A stretch of 64,000 bases of DNA, from positions 11,444 to 75,443 of the forward strand of contig NZ_JBKEAE010000183.1 in assembly GCF_047971885.1 (NCBI RefSeq), written 5' to 3'. Position numbers and translations under genes: made by a program. The DNA is from Tropicimonas sp047971885. GTDB lineage: Bacteria; Pseudomonadota; Alphaproteobacteria; Rhodobacterales; Rhodobacteraceae. This document shows, piece by piece, positions 24,410 to 33,806 of the stretch (positions are counted from its first letter, which is position 1; every line of letters starts with the position of its first letter). The notes beneath the pieces are model-generated. The model did no database searches. It was given only the letters and a program-made list of their open reading frames with translations, and had not been told where the DNA came from.

Positions 24410-26190
24410 CCAGAACGCCGCTGCGCCCGCTGCCCCGGATTCTGTCGGCACGCGCCCGGGGTGAAAACCCCGACGCCATCGAGCGCGAGAACCTGCGGCT
24501 CAGACATGAAAAGATGCGGGACAAGGCGCGCCGCCGGGCCGAGGGGCGGCTTCTTGTGCTCGGGCTGTGCTTTTTCTGTGCCTTTACCGTCATCGGCGTG
24601 CGGATGGGGCTTTTGGCGGCGACCGAACCGTCCGAGGTTCAGATTGCCGATACCGGATCGGATATCGTGGCGCAGCGCGCCAACATCGTCGACCGCAACG
24701 GCCGGCTGCTGGCGACCAATCTGTCGACCCATTCTCTTTATGCCCAGCCGCAGCAGATGGTCGAGCCGCTGCGGGCTGCCGAGGAACTGGCGAAGATCTT
24801 TCCCGACCTCGACGCGGAAAAGCTCAAGGCGCAGTTCGCCGGCAAGCGCAAGTTCCTGTGGGTCAAGAAGAAACTCAGCCCCGAACAGATGCAGGCGGTT
24901 CACGACATCGGCGAACCGGGCCTGCTGTTCGGCCCGCGCGAGATGCGGCTCTATCCCAACGGGCGGCTGGCCGCCCATGTGCTGGGCGGTGCCAGTTTCG
25001 GCCGCGAGGGCGTGCATTCGGCCGAGGTCATCGGCACCGCAGGGGTCGAGAAGTACTTCGATGCCTGGCTGCGCGATCCGGCGAACAACGGCGCGCCGCT
25101 GCAGCTTTCGATCGACCTGACGGTTCAGGCGGCGGCGCGCGAGGTGCTCGAAGGCGGCATGCGGCTGATGAACGCCAAGGGCGCCAGCGTGGTGCTGATG
25201 GATGTGCACACGGGCGAAATCCTGTCGATGGTCTCGTTGCCCGATTTCGACCCGAACGACCGGCCGAAGCCGCTGGTCAAGGGCGATGCCGGCGACAGTC
25301 CGCTGTTCAACCGGGCGGTTCAGGGGGTTTACGAGCTTGGCTCGGTCTTCAAGATATTCGCCGCGACACAGGCGATGGATCTGGGGCTGGTCAACCCTGC
25401 CACGATCATCGACGCCAACGCGCCGATGCACTGGGGCAGGTTCAAGATCAAGGAATTCCACAACAAGAACTACGGTAGGCTTTCGGTAACCGACGTGATC
25501 GTGAAATCCTCGAACGTCGGAACGGCGAGGATGGCACTGGCGGTTGGCGGTGCGCGGCAGAAGGAATTTCTCGGGACGCTCGGTTTTCTCGAACCGACAC
25601 CGCTGGAAATGGTCGAGGCGCCGACCGGCAAGCCGCTTGTCCCCAGCCGCTGGTCGGAGATCAGCACCATCACCATCTCCTACGGGCACGGGATCAGCGC
25701 CAGTCCGGTGCATCTGGCCGCCGGCTATGCCTCGATCCTGAACGGCGGCACGCGAATCAGGCCGACCCTTCTGCGTCAGGACGGGCCGCAGATGGGCCAA
25801 AGGGTCGTCTCGCCCGAGGCGTCGGCGGCCGCGCGCTCGATGCTGCGCCAGGTGGTCAGCCGCGGCACGGCGAGTTTCGGTGAGGTGCCGGGCTACGCGG
25901 TGGGTGGAAAGACCGGAACGGCCGACAAGCCCAAGCCGCGCGGCGGGTATTACAAGGACAAGGTTGTGGCGACCTTCGCCTGCATATTCCCCGCCTACGA
26001 TCCCCGATACGTGCTGATCCTGACGCTCGACGAACCGGTCGAAACCTCGGGCAGCCAGCCGCGCCGCACCGCCGGCTGGACGTCGGTTCCGGTCGCCGCC
26101 GAGATGATCCGCCGTACCGCGCCGCTTCTGGGCCTCATGCCGGCCGAGGAACCGGAACCGGCGCCGGCCGTTGTCCGCGTATCGAATTGA
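24406..26190 (+). CDS. ftsI: Septal peptidoglycan transpeptidase FtsI (PBP3)
   Basis: A 594-residue class B penicillin-binding protein that crosslinks septal peptidoglycan with FtsW. A basic cytoplasmic tail (1–47) precedes one membrane anchor (about 48–70), then the dimerisation/pedestal domain and the transpeptidase domain. Active-site motifs are S313-V-F-K316, S368-S-N370 and K502-T-G504. The carboxy end is Pro/Glu-rich. The ATG at 24406 overlaps the ftsL stop. Confidence 0.96.
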   Translation: MTRTPLRPLPRILSARARGENPDAIERENLRLRHEKMRDKARRRAEGRLLVLGLCFFCAFTVIGVRMGLLAATEPSEVQIADTGSDIVAQRANIVDRNGRLLATNLSTHSLYAQPQQMVEPLRAAEELAKIFPDLDAEKLKAQFAGKRKFLWVKKKLSPEQMQAVHDIGEPGLLFGPREMRLYPNGRLAAHVLGGASFGREGVHSAEVIGTAGVEKYFDAWLRDPANNGAPLQLSIDLTVQAAAREVLEGGMRLMNAKGASVVLMDVHTGEILSMVSLPDFDPNDRPKPLVKGDAGDSPLFNRAVQGVYELGSVFKIFAATQAMDLGLVNPATIIDANAPMHWGRFKIKEFHNKNYGRLSVTDVIVKSSNVGTARMALAVGGARQKEFLGTLGFLEPTPLEMVEAPTGKPLVPSRWSEISTITISYGHGISASPVHLAAGYASILNGGTRIRPTLLRQDGPQMGQRVVSPEASAAARSMLRQVVSRGTASFGEVPGYAVGGKTGTADKPKPRGGYYKDKVVATFACIFPAYDPRYVLILTLDEPVETSGSQPRRTAGWTSVPVAAEMIRRTAPLLGLMPAEEPEPAPAVVRVSN

Positions 26191-26255
26191 CCGGTGGACC
26201 CGGCGTGGAAAACGCCGGAAAAGGGGGAAAGAACAAAGACCGGGGGAGGTCGCGA

Positions 26256-27743
26256 ATGACGGTAGAGCAGGTAAAATCGCTGGCGCAACTCGGGCTCACC
26301 GCACAGGGGGGCGACGACGCGCGGGTTACGGGGCTTGCCGTCGACAGCCGCGAGGTCAAGCCCGGCTATCTGTTTGCCGCCCTGCCCGGCACCCGCATCC
26401 ACGGGGCCGAATTTGCCGGCTATGCGCTTCGCATGGGGGCGGGTGCGATCCTGACCGACAGCGCGGGTGCGCGGATCGCCGCCGCCGAACTGGCGGATCA
26501 CCCCGCCGCGCTGGTCATCGCCGAGGATCCGCGCGCCGCGCTGGCCGGCGCGGCGGCGCTCTGGTTCGAGGCGCAGCCGGACGTGATGGTGGCGGTTACC
26601 GGGACCAACGGCAAGACCTCGGTGGCGAGCTTCACGCGCCAGATCTGGTCGGCGATGGGGTTTTCGGCGATCAACATCGGCACGACCGGGGTCGAGGGCG
26701 CGTGGGAGGCCCCGTTGCACCATACCACGCCAGAGCCGGTCACCCTGCATCGCCTGCTGGCCGAGGCCGTGGCGCACGGCGTGACCCATGCGGCGATGGA
26801 GGCGTCGTCGCACGGGCTGGCGCAGCGGCGGCTCGACGGTGTGCGTCTGGTGGCGGCGGGCTTTACCAACTTGACGCAGGATCATCTCGATTATCACCCC
26901 GATCTCGATGCCTATTTCGCCGCCAAGGCAAGCCTTTTCACCCGCGTCCTGAGCGAGGACGGCGTGGCCGTGATCGAGGCGGATTCGGCGCGTGGCGCCA
27001 TGATGGCCGATATCGCCGACGCCGCCGGGCTCGAGGTGATCCGCGTCGGGCGTGGCGCCGGCTGCCAGTTGCGCCTGCTTGGCCTGCGCTTCGATGATAC
27101 CGGGCAGGACCTGCGCTTTTCGTGGAACGGGACGGTGCGGCAGGCGCGCCTGCGGCTGATCGGCGGTTTCCAGTCCGAGAACGTGATGGTCGCGGCGGGG
27201 CTGGCCATCGGGTCGGGCTGCGATCCGGTCGAGGTCTTCAACGTCTTGCCGCAGCTTCGGGGGGTGCGCGGACGCATGCAGCTTGTCGCGACGCGCGACA
27301 ACGGCGCGCCGGTCTATGTCGATTACGCCCATACGCCCGATGCGCTGGCCACCGCGCTCGCGGCGCTCAGGCCGCATGTCATGGGTCGGCTGATCTGCGT
27401 TTTCGGCGCCGGCGGCGACCGGGATCGGGGCAAGCGCCCGCTGATGGGCGCGGCGGTCGCCGAAAACGCCGACGTGGCCATCGTGACCGACGACAATCCG
27501 CGCGGCGAAGACCCGGCGGCGATCCGGGCCGCGGTGATGCAGGGCTGCCCCGACGCGACCGAGGTGCCCGACCGGGCCGAGGCGATCCTGCGCGGGGTCG
27601 ATGCGTTGCAGCCGGGCGATGCGCTGCTGATTGCCGGCAAGGGGCACGAAACCGGCCAGACGGTGGGCGATGTCGTCTATCCCTTCGACGATGCGGAGCA
27701 GGCAAGCGTGGCGGTGGCCGCGCTCGACGGGCACCTGACATGA
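26256..27743 (+). CDS. murE: UDP-MurNAc-L-Ala-D-Glu:meso-diaminopimelate ligase
   Basis: A 495-residue Mur ligase that adds the third stem-peptide residue in the cytosol. The P-loop TGTNGKTS starts at residue 115. The D-N-P-R motif at 413–416 (TDDNPRGED) marks enzymes specific for meso-diaminopimelate rather than lysine. The conserved central segment ASSHGLAQRRLDGV is also present. The ATG at 26256 has GGGGGAGG upstream, and 65 bases separate it from ftsI. Confidence 0.96.
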   Translation: MTVEQVKSLAQLGLTAQGGDDARVTGLAVDSREVKPGYLFAALPGTRIHGAEFAGYALRMGAGAILTDSAGARIAAAELADHPAALVIAEDPRAALAGAAALWFEAQPDVMVAVTGTNGKTSVASFTRQIWSAMGFSAINIGTTGVEGAWEAPLHHTTPEPVTLHRLLAEAVAHGVTHAAMEASSHGLAQRRLDGVRLVAAGFTNLTQDHLDYHPDLDAYFAAKASLFTRVLSEDGVAVIEADSARGAMMADIADAAGLEVIRVGRGAGCQLRLLGLRFDDTGQDLRFSWNGTVRQARLRLIGGFQSENVMVAAGLAIGSGCDPVEVFNVLPQLRGVRGRMQLVATRDNGAPVYVDYAHTPDALATALAALRPHVMGRLICVFGAGGDRDRGKRPLMGAAVAENADVAIVTDDNPRGEDPAAIRAAVMQGCPDATEVPDRAEAILRGVDALQPGDALLIAGKGHETGQTVGDVVYPFDDAEQASVAVAALDGHLT

Positions 27744-29191
27744 GCGCGCTCTGGACATCCGGGGATGCGGCAGGGGCGACCGGCGGGCGTTTGACCGCAC
27801 CGTGGCAGGCAACCTCGGTTTCCATCGACAGCCGCACGCTCGAGCCCGGCGCACTGTTTGTCGCGCTGAAGGATGCGCGCGACGGGCACGATTTTGTCGC
27901 GTCGGCACTGGAGAACGGGGCCGCCGCCGCGCTGGTCAGCCGTATGCCCGAAGGTGTCTCGCCCGATGCGCCGCTGCTCGTCGTACCCGATGTGCAACGG
28001 GCGCTCGAGGCGCTCGGCGCGGCCGGCAGGGCGCGCAGCAGGGCCCGGGTCATCGGCATCACCGGCTCGGTCGGCAAGACATCGACCAAGGAGATGTTGC
28101 GGATCGTGCTGGCCGGTCAGGGCAGGGTGCATGCCGCCGAGAAAAGCTACAACAACCACTGGGGTGTGCCGCTGACGCTGGCGCGCATGCCCGCCGATGC
28201 CGATTTTGCCGTGATCGAGATTGGCATGAACCACCCGGGCGAGATAGCGCCGCTGGCCCGCCTCGCCGGTCTCGATGCGGCGGTGATAACCAATGTCGCA
28301 CCGGTTCACCTTGCCGCTTTCGACAGCGTGGAGGGGATCGCGGCAGAGAAAGCCGCCATCCTCGAAGGGCTGAAAATGGGCGCGCCGGCGGTTCTCAACG
28401 CCGATATCGCAACCTCGCCGATCCTCTTTGCCGCGGCGCGGGCGCATGGCGCGCGAATCGTCGGGTTCGGCGAACAGGGCCGGGAAGCGCTGCTGCGCGA
28501 TGTGCTGGTGCAGGGCGGGCAGATTGTGGTCCGGGCGGATCTGCACCTGACCCCCGAATCCGCCCCGATGCCGGTCATGTTCCGCCTGCAATCGCCGGGC
28601 AGGCATTTTGCGATGAACGGGCTGGCCGCGCTTGCGGTGGCCGGCGCGCTTGGCGCCGATCCGGCCATGGCCGCTGCCGATCTGGGGCGCTGGGTTCCCT
28701 ATGCCGGGCGGGGTGCGCGCGAGACGATCACGCTCGATATCGTCGAGGATTCGCTGCAATTCGATCTCATCGACGATTCCTACAACGCCAACCCCGCCTC
28801 GGTCAGCGCCGCGCTCGACATGCTGGCCGCCTCCGGCCCGGTCGATGGTATCGGGCGCATCGCGCAGGGGCGCCGGATCGCCATACTCGGCGACATGCTC
28901 GAACTCGGGTCGGACGAGGTGGCGCTGCATGCGGCGCTTGCGACGCACCCGGCGATTGCCGATCTCGACAAGATCCACTGTGTCGGGCCGCGGATGAAGG
29001 CCATGTGGGACGCGCTGCCGCCGCAACGGCGCGGCCGCTGGGCGGAAGACAGCAAGGCCATGGCGCCCGAAATGCACCGCCTGCTCGACGCGGGCGACAT
29101 CGTGCTGGTCAAGGGGTCGCTTGGCATGCAGATGGCGCGGATCGTTGACGCGATACGGAAACTGGGCCAACCGGTTCCGAAAGAATATTGA
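27740..29191 (+). CDS. murF: UDP-MurNAc-tripeptide:D-Ala-D-Ala ligase
   Basis: A 483-residue Mur ligase that adds D-Ala-D-Ala to finish the cytoplasmic UDP-MurNAc-pentapeptide. It has a substrate-binding amino domain (SIDSRTLEPGALFVAL), the P-loop TGSVGKTSTKEM from residue 108, EIGMNHPGEI, the DDSYNANPAS motif and ILGDMLELG in the carboxy domain. Its start overlaps the murE stop by ATGA. Confidence 0.95.
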   Translation: MSALWTSGDAAGATGGRLTAPWQATSVSIDSRTLEPGALFVALKDARDGHDFVASALENGAAAALVSRMPEGVSPDAPLLVVPDVQRALEALGAAGRARSRARVIGITGSVGKTSTKEMLRIVLAGQGRVHAAEKSYNNHWGVPLTLARMPADADFAVIEIGMNHPGEIAPLARLAGLDAAVITNVAPVHLAAFDSVEGIAAEKAAILEGLKMGAPAVLNADIATSPILFAAARAHGARIVGFGEQGREALLRDVLVQGGQIVVRADLHLTPESAPMPVMFRLQSPGRHFAMNGLAALAVAGALGADPAMAAADLGRWVPYAGRGARETITLDIVEDSLQFDLIDDSYNANPASVSAALDMLAASGPVDGIGRIAQGRRIAILGDMLELGSDEVALHAALATHPAIADLDKIHCVGPRMKAMWDALPPQRRGRWAEDSKAMAPEMHRLLDAGDIVLVKGSLGMQMARIVDAIRKLGQPVPKEY

Positions 29192-29201
29192 AAGGCAGGC
29201 G

Positions 29202-30284
29202 ATGTTCTATTGGCTGACGAATTTTTCCGACGGCGGCGACTTCTTCAACCTGTTCCGCTACATCACCTTTCGCACCGGCGGGGCGTTCTTTACCGCGCTG
29301 GTCTTCGGTTTCCTGTTCGGCCGGCCGCTGATCGACCTGTTGCGCCGCAGCCAGGGCAAGGGCCAGCCGATCCGCGAGGACGGCCCCGAAAGCCATTTTT
29401 CCAAGGCAGGAACGCCGACCATGGGAGGTGTGCTGATACTGGGCGCGGTGGTGATGGCGACGTTGCTATGGGCGCGGCTGTCGAACCCCTATGTCTGGAT
29501 CGTGCTGTTCGTGACCATGGCCTTCGGCCTCATCGGCTTCGCCGACGACCATGCCAAGGTGTCCAGGGCGAATACGGCGGGCGTGTCGGGGCGGATCCGG
29601 CTGGGCGCGGGCTTCCTGATCGCGGCTGTCGCGGCGGCGGCGGCGGCGTATTTCCATCCGCCCGAACTGACCAACCAGCTTGCCCTGCCGATCTTCAAGA
29701 ACGTGCTGATCAATCTCGGCATCCTGTTCATTCCGTTTTCGATGCTGGTGATCGTCGGTTCGGCCAATGCGGTGAACCTGACCGACGGGCTGGACGGGCT
29801 GGCCATCATGCCTGTGATGATCGCGGCCGGAACGCTGGGGGTGATCGCCTATGTGGTGGGCCGCACCGACTATACCGAATATCTGGGCCTGCATTACGTG
29901 CCGGGCACGGGCGAATTGCTGATCTTCGTCGCCGGGCTGATCGGCGGCGGGCTGGGGTTTCTCTGGTACAACGCGCCGCCGGCGGCGGTGTTCATGGGCG
30001 ATACCGGCAGCCTCGCGCTCGGCGGTGCGCTGGGAGCGATCGCCGTCTCGACCAAGCACGAAAACGTTCTGGCCATCGTCGGCGGACTGTTTGTGGTCGA
30101 GGCGCTTTCAGTCATCATCCAGGTGCTTTATTTCAAGCGCACCGGCAAGCGGGTGTTCCTGATGGCGCCGATCCATCACCATTTCGAAAAGCGCGGCTGG
30201 GCCGAACCGCAGATCGTCATCCGCTTCTGGATCGTCTCGCTGGTGCTGGCCCTGATCGGGCTGGCGACGCTGAAGTTGCGATGA
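29202..30284 (+). CDS. mraY: Phospho-MurNAc-pentapeptide transferase
   Basis: A 360-residue polytopic inner-membrane enzyme that moves phospho-MurNAc-pentapeptide to undecaprenyl phosphate, forming lipid I. Conserved cytoplasmic motifs include KAGTPTMGG, FADDHAKV, the NAVNLTDGLDGLA segment, FMGDTGSLALGG and the His-rich PIHHHFEKRGW. About ten membrane helices are visible. The ATG at 29202 lies 10 bases after murF with AAAGG upstream. Confidence 0.96.
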   Translation: MFYWLTNFSDGGDFFNLFRYITFRTGGAFFTALVFGFLFGRPLIDLLRRSQGKGQPIREDGPESHFSKAGTPTMGGVLILGAVVMATLLWARLSNPYVWIVLFVTMAFGLIGFADDHAKVSRANTAGVSGRIRLGAGFLIAAVAAAAAAYFHPPELTNQLALPIFKNVLINLGILFIPFSMLVIVGSANAVNLTDGLDGLAIMPVMIAAGTLGVIAYVVGRTDYTEYLGLHYVPGTGELLIFVAGLIGGGLGFLWYNAPPAAVFMGDTGSLALGGALGAIAVSTKHENVLAIVGGLFVVEALSVIIQVLYFKRTGKRVFLMAPIHHHFEKRGWAEPQIVIRFWIVSLVLALIGLATLKLR

Positions 30285-30299
30285 TCGGGGTGAACCAGC

Positions 30300-30767
30300 G
30301 TGCCAAACGCAAAATTCCCCAAGGGCCAGCTAGTGCGCCAGCGTGCACGCACTGAGCACTGGAAACTGCTCGGCGAGGAAACGATCCGGATTGCCGAGAT
30401 TCTTGCGCTGTTTGTCCTGTTTGCGACGCTGGCCTGGGTGGCATACGGCCTCAATTCCTGTGCCGACAATCGTCGTTCAGAGTATCTTACCGGTGTCATG
30501 GTCGCAGTGGCGGGAGCGATGTGTCTGTTTCTTGCCCTATATCCTCTCGGAGGAGTGGTTAAAGGTATGGAAATCGCTGTCAGAGATGCTTTTTTGCCCG
30601 GAATGGGTTATGCTGTTCTGGGCTTCATCACCATCGTTTTTTCGGTTTCCCTGGCCTTTGTGTTCTCGGCGAGTGAGGGTTTTGATGTTGCTTCCAAACT
30701 CTGCAAAAATGAAGCGAACATGGAGTGGAACCTGCCGGAGACGATCGAAGTGAGTGGCACGCATTGA
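30300..30767 (+). CDS. Small inner-membrane protein of unknown function inserted between mraY and murD
   Basis: A 155-residue protein not recognised by family. A basic amino end (about 1–30) is followed by three hydrophobic segments: about 32–52 (IAEILALFVLFATLAWVAYGL), 65–88 and 100–124. A short tail carries Cys and acidic residues. The GTG at 30300 has GGGGTGA 8 bases upstream. Its TGA overlaps the TTG proposed as the murD start (TTGA), suggesting coupling. Base composition is noticeably less GC-rich than its neighbours, hinting at later acquisition or weak constraint. It could be a divisome or lipid II accessory protein from context alone. Confidence 0.7.
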   Translation: MPNAKFPKGQLVRQRARTEHWKLLGEETIRIAEILALFVLFATLAWVAYGLNSCADNRRSEYLTGVMVAVAGAMCLFLALYPLGGVVKGMEIAVRDAFLPGMGYAVLGFITIVFSVSLAFVFSASEGFDVASKLCKNEANMEWNLPETIEVSGTH

Positions 30768-32185
30768 TCCCCGTACTTGGTATCGAAAAACTCACCGTCG
30801 CCATCCTCGGCCTCGGTCGTTCCGGCCTGACGGCGGCGCGGGCGGTGCAGGCAGGCGGCGGGCGCGCCGTCTGCTGGGACGACGGGGCGCCGGGGCGCGA
30901 GCGGGCCGGGGCCGAGGGGTTCGAACTGCGTGATTTTACCCGCCCGGGCGCGCTCGACGATGTGGCGATGCTGGTCACCTCGCCCGGTATCCCGCATCTT
31001 TATCCTGCCCCGCACCCCGCCATCGCGGCGGCGCTTGGGGCGGGGGTGCCGGTCGATAACGATATCGGCCTTTTCTTCCGTTCGCTGGCCGTGCCCGAAT
31101 GGGACAGCTTCGATGTGCCGCCCAGGGTGGTGGCGGTGACCGGCTCGAACGGCAAAGCGACCACGGCGGCGCTGATCGCGCATCTGCTCGATGCCGCCGG
31201 GCGCGAGGTGCAGCTTGCCGGCAACATCGGGCGCGGGGTTCTGGATATCGACCCGCCGGGCGACGGCGGGGTGGTGGTGCTGGAACTCAGCTCGTACCAG
31301 ACCGATCTGGCCCGCGCGCTGACGCCCGATATCGCCGTCTTCACCAACCTGTCGCCCGACCACCTCGACCGGCATGCCGGCTATGGCGGTTATCTGGCGG
31401 CCAAACGGCGGCTCTTTGCCGAGGGCGGGCCGGACCGCGCGGTGATCGGCGTGGACGAGACCGAGGGGTTGTTCCTTGCCGGCCAGATCGCCGAAGGCCC
31501 TTCCGACGACCGGGTGATCCGGGTGTCGGCGGCCCGCAGGCTTGCCGGGCCGGGCTGGTCGGTTTTCGCCCGCAAGGGGTTTCTCAGCGAATATCGCAAG
31601 GGGCGGCAGGTCGCCTCGATCGACCTGCGCGGGGTGCGCGGTCTGCCGGGGGCGCATAACCACCAGAATGCCTGCGCCGCCTATGCGGTCGCGCGTTCGC
31701 TGGGCCTTGCGCCGCGGGTGATCGAACAGGGCCTGCACGGTTATGCCGGCCTGCCGCATCGCAGCCAGATCGTGGCAGTCAGGGATGGCGTGACCTTTGT
31801 CAACGACAGCAAGGCGACCAATGTCGACAGTGCCGCGCGCGCGTTGCAGGCCTTCGGCCGTATCCGCTGGATATGCGGCGGGCTGGAAAAGGGTGGCGGG
31901 CTCGACGGGTTGCACCCCCATCTCGGCAATGTCGCGCGCGCCTATGTGATCGGGCGTGAGGCCGGACATTTCGCCATGGGGTTGGGGCAGGGGGTCGAGG
32001 CCGAGATCTGCGGCACGATGGAGAATGCGGTTGCCCGCGCGGTGGCCGATGCCCAACCGGGCGAGACCGTTCTGCTGGCCCCGGCGGCGGCCAGCTTCGA
32101 CCAGTACGACAGTTTCGAGCGGCGCGGCGAGGATTTCGTCGCCCGGCTTCGGACGCTGGGGATCGGGGAGGATATCGACGGCTGA
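30764..32185 (+). CDS. murD: UDP-MurNAc-L-alanine:D-glutamate ligase
   Basis: A 473-residue Mur ligase that adds D-Glu, the second stem-peptide residue. It has an amino Rossmann-like domain (TVAILGLGRSGLTAARA) and the central ATPase domain with ELSSYQTDLA, FTNLSPDHLDRH and FVNDSKATN. The P-loop reads G127-S-N-G-K131-A132-T133; the position after the Lys is normally Ser or Thr, so Ala132 is unusual. The TTG at 30764 is chosen because the family begins (M)IPV-G; a GTG at 30725 is the alternative and would overlap the previous gene more. Confidence 0.92.
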   Translation: MIPVLGIEKLTVAILGLGRSGLTAARAVQAGGGRAVCWDDGAPGRERAGAEGFELRDFTRPGALDDVAMLVTSPGIPHLYPAPHPAIAAALGAGVPVDNDIGLFFRSLAVPEWDSFDVPPRVVAVTGSNGKATTAALIAHLLDAAGREVQLAGNIGRGVLDIDPPGDGGVVVLELSSYQTDLARALTPDIAVFTNLSPDHLDRHAGYGGYLAAKRRLFAEGGPDRAVIGVDETEGLFLAGQIAEGPSDDRVIRVSAARRLAGPGWSVFARKGFLSEYRKGRQVASIDLRGVRGLPGAHNHQNACAAYAVARSLGLAPRVIEQGLHGYAGLPHRSQIVAVRDGVTFVNDSKATNVDSAARALQAFGRIRWICGGLEKGGGLDGLHPHLGNVARAYVIGREAGHFAMGLGQGVEAEICGTMENAVARAVADAQPGETVLLAPAAASFDQYDSFERRGEDFVARLRTLGIGEDIDG

Positions 32186-32460
32186 GGAGAATGGTGGCCA
32201 GGTTCGCCGCCAGGCGCTTTGCCAACGTCAGTACCAGTTTCAAAATCGTGCTCGGATGTGGTTGGCATAATGTGCCAAGTTCCGGGGTTGGAGCGCCTGT
32301 CCACTGCCATGCGCTGGCGCGTCTTGCGCAACACTCGGATAACAGCAATGTCCGCCGCGCCGGCCTTGTGCCGAGATATCGTGTATCGGGAAATTACCCG
32401 GGGCGATGGTGCGGGCAGCGCTTCCCGGTCCGGTAAAACGTCGGAATGCGACAGGAGGGC

Positions 32461-33654
32461 TTACCTTTCCCTGTCGGCGATGGCGGTCCCGGCCGCCCAG
32501 CCCGACGACCATGCCCACTGGAAGTTGAAGCCGCCGAGCCAGCCGGTCACATCGATGCATTCGCCGACGAAATAAAGCCCCGGAACCTCGCGCGCCTCCA
32601 TCGTCCGCGACGAGAGCGCGCCGGTGTCGACCCCGCCGAGCGTCACCTCGGCGGTGCGGTAGCCTTCGCTGCCCGAAGGGGTCAGCCGCCAGTCGGAAAT
32701 GGCGCGTGCCAGCCGGCGCAGCGCATTGTCGTTCTGATCGGCAAGGTTTCCCGTCAGCCCCGTTTCCGCGATGACAAGCTGCGCCAGCCGTGCCGGCAGA
32801 AGGTCCGCAAGCCCGGTCGATAGCGCCCGGCGGCCATGCGCCGCACGCCGCTGCCGCAGGATGTCGAAAGGATCGGTGCCGGGGCAGAGATCGACCGCGA
32901 TCGGATCGCCCTCGCGCCAGCAGGACGAGATTTGCAGGATCGCCGGTCCGGACAGCCCACGATGGGTGAAAATCAGCGCCTCGCGGAAGGCTGCGCCGTT
33001 GCACGAAACCTCCGCTTCAGCCGAAACGCCAGCCAGCGGTTTCAGTTTTTCGAGCGTGGCTCCGCCGAAGGTCAGCGGAACAAGGGCCGGCCGGGTTTCG
33101 GTGACGGGAATGCCGAAGGTCTCCGCAATCGAGTAGGCAAGCCCGGTCGCGCCCATCCCGGGGATGGACTTGCCCCCGGTCGCCACCACGAGGTTGCGCG
33201 CCCGGACCATCGTTTCGCGCGCTCCCCGGCGGAGGTGGACGGCAAAGCCGCCGGCATCCCGCCGGATTTCGCCAATTCCGGTGCCGAGCCACAACTCCGC
33301 GCCGGCACGGACCATCCCGGCGCGAAGCATCGCCACGATTTCCGCCGCCGATCCGTTGCAGAACAGCTGACCAAGGGTCTTTTCGTGCCAGGCGATCCCG
33401 TGGCGTTCCACCAGTTCGATGAAATCCCACTGCGTGTAGCGTCCAAGCGCCGATTTGCAGAAATGCGGGTTGGCGCCCAGAAAGTTGCCGGACGTGGTGT
33501 GGAGATTGGTGAAGTTGCAGCGCCCGCCGCCCGAGATGCGGATCTTCTCTCCCGGGGCCCGTGCGTGATCCACCACCAGACAGCGCCCGCCCGCATGGGC
33601 GGCGCACATCATGCCGGCGGCGCCGGCGCCGAGAATGATCGTATCGACCTGCAT
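32461..33654 (-). CDS. HI0933/YhiN-family NAD(P)/FAD-dependent flavoprotein
   Basis: A 397-residue flavoprotein with an amino-terminal FAD-binding Rossmann motif (IILGAGAAGMMCA), the family block GEKIRISGGGRCNFTN (about 40–55), VVATGGKSIPGMGATG, and the carboxy-terminal GLYFVGECIDVTGWLGGFNFQWAWSSG. The family (also called BaiN-like) is widespread and poorly characterised; some members reduce bile-acid or other unsaturated substrates. It lies on the opposite strand between murD and ftsW, interrupting the dcw cluster. The ATG at 33654 is 15 bases inside the longest frame. Confidence 0.88.
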   Translation of the reverse strand: MQVDTIILGAGAAGMMCAAHAGGRCLVVDHARAPGEKIRISGGGRCNFTNLHTTSGNFLGANPHFCKSALGRYTQWDFIELVERHGIAWHEKTLGQLFCNGSAAEIVAMLRAGMVRAGAELWLGTGIGEIRRDAGGFAVHLRRGARETMVRARNLVVATGGKSIPGMGATGLAYSIAETFGIPVTETRPALVPLTFGGATLEKLKPLAGVSAEAEVSCNGAAFREALIFTHRGLSGPAILQISSCWREGDPIAVDLCPGTDPFDILRQRRAAHGRRALSTGLADLLPARLAQLVIAETGLTGNLADQNDNALRRLARAISDWRLTPSGSEGYRTAEVTLGGVDTGALSSRTMEAREVPGLYFVGECIDVTGWLGGFNFQWAWSSGWAAGTAIADRER

Positions 33655-33806
33655 GGCTCTCCTGACCACGCGCGGCAGGGTGGTGCAAGCCGCGCCGGTG
33701 GCCGGGGTAGTGCGAATGGCGTCATTTTACTGGATTAATGGCTTTCTGCGGGCTACACTTCGCACAGACCCGGAAAACCGGGCAGAGGCAGAGTGGCAGT
33801 AATTTC

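Noticed and set aside
30725..30766. GTG at 30725 as murD start
   Set aside because: It adds 13 residues without family support and overlaps the preceding gene; the TTG at 30764 gives the usual IPV beginning. Kept as an alternative only.
32191..32436. An 81-codon plus-strand frame after murD
   Set aside because: No homology, mixed composition, no ribosome-binding site; probably the intergenic part between convergent genes.
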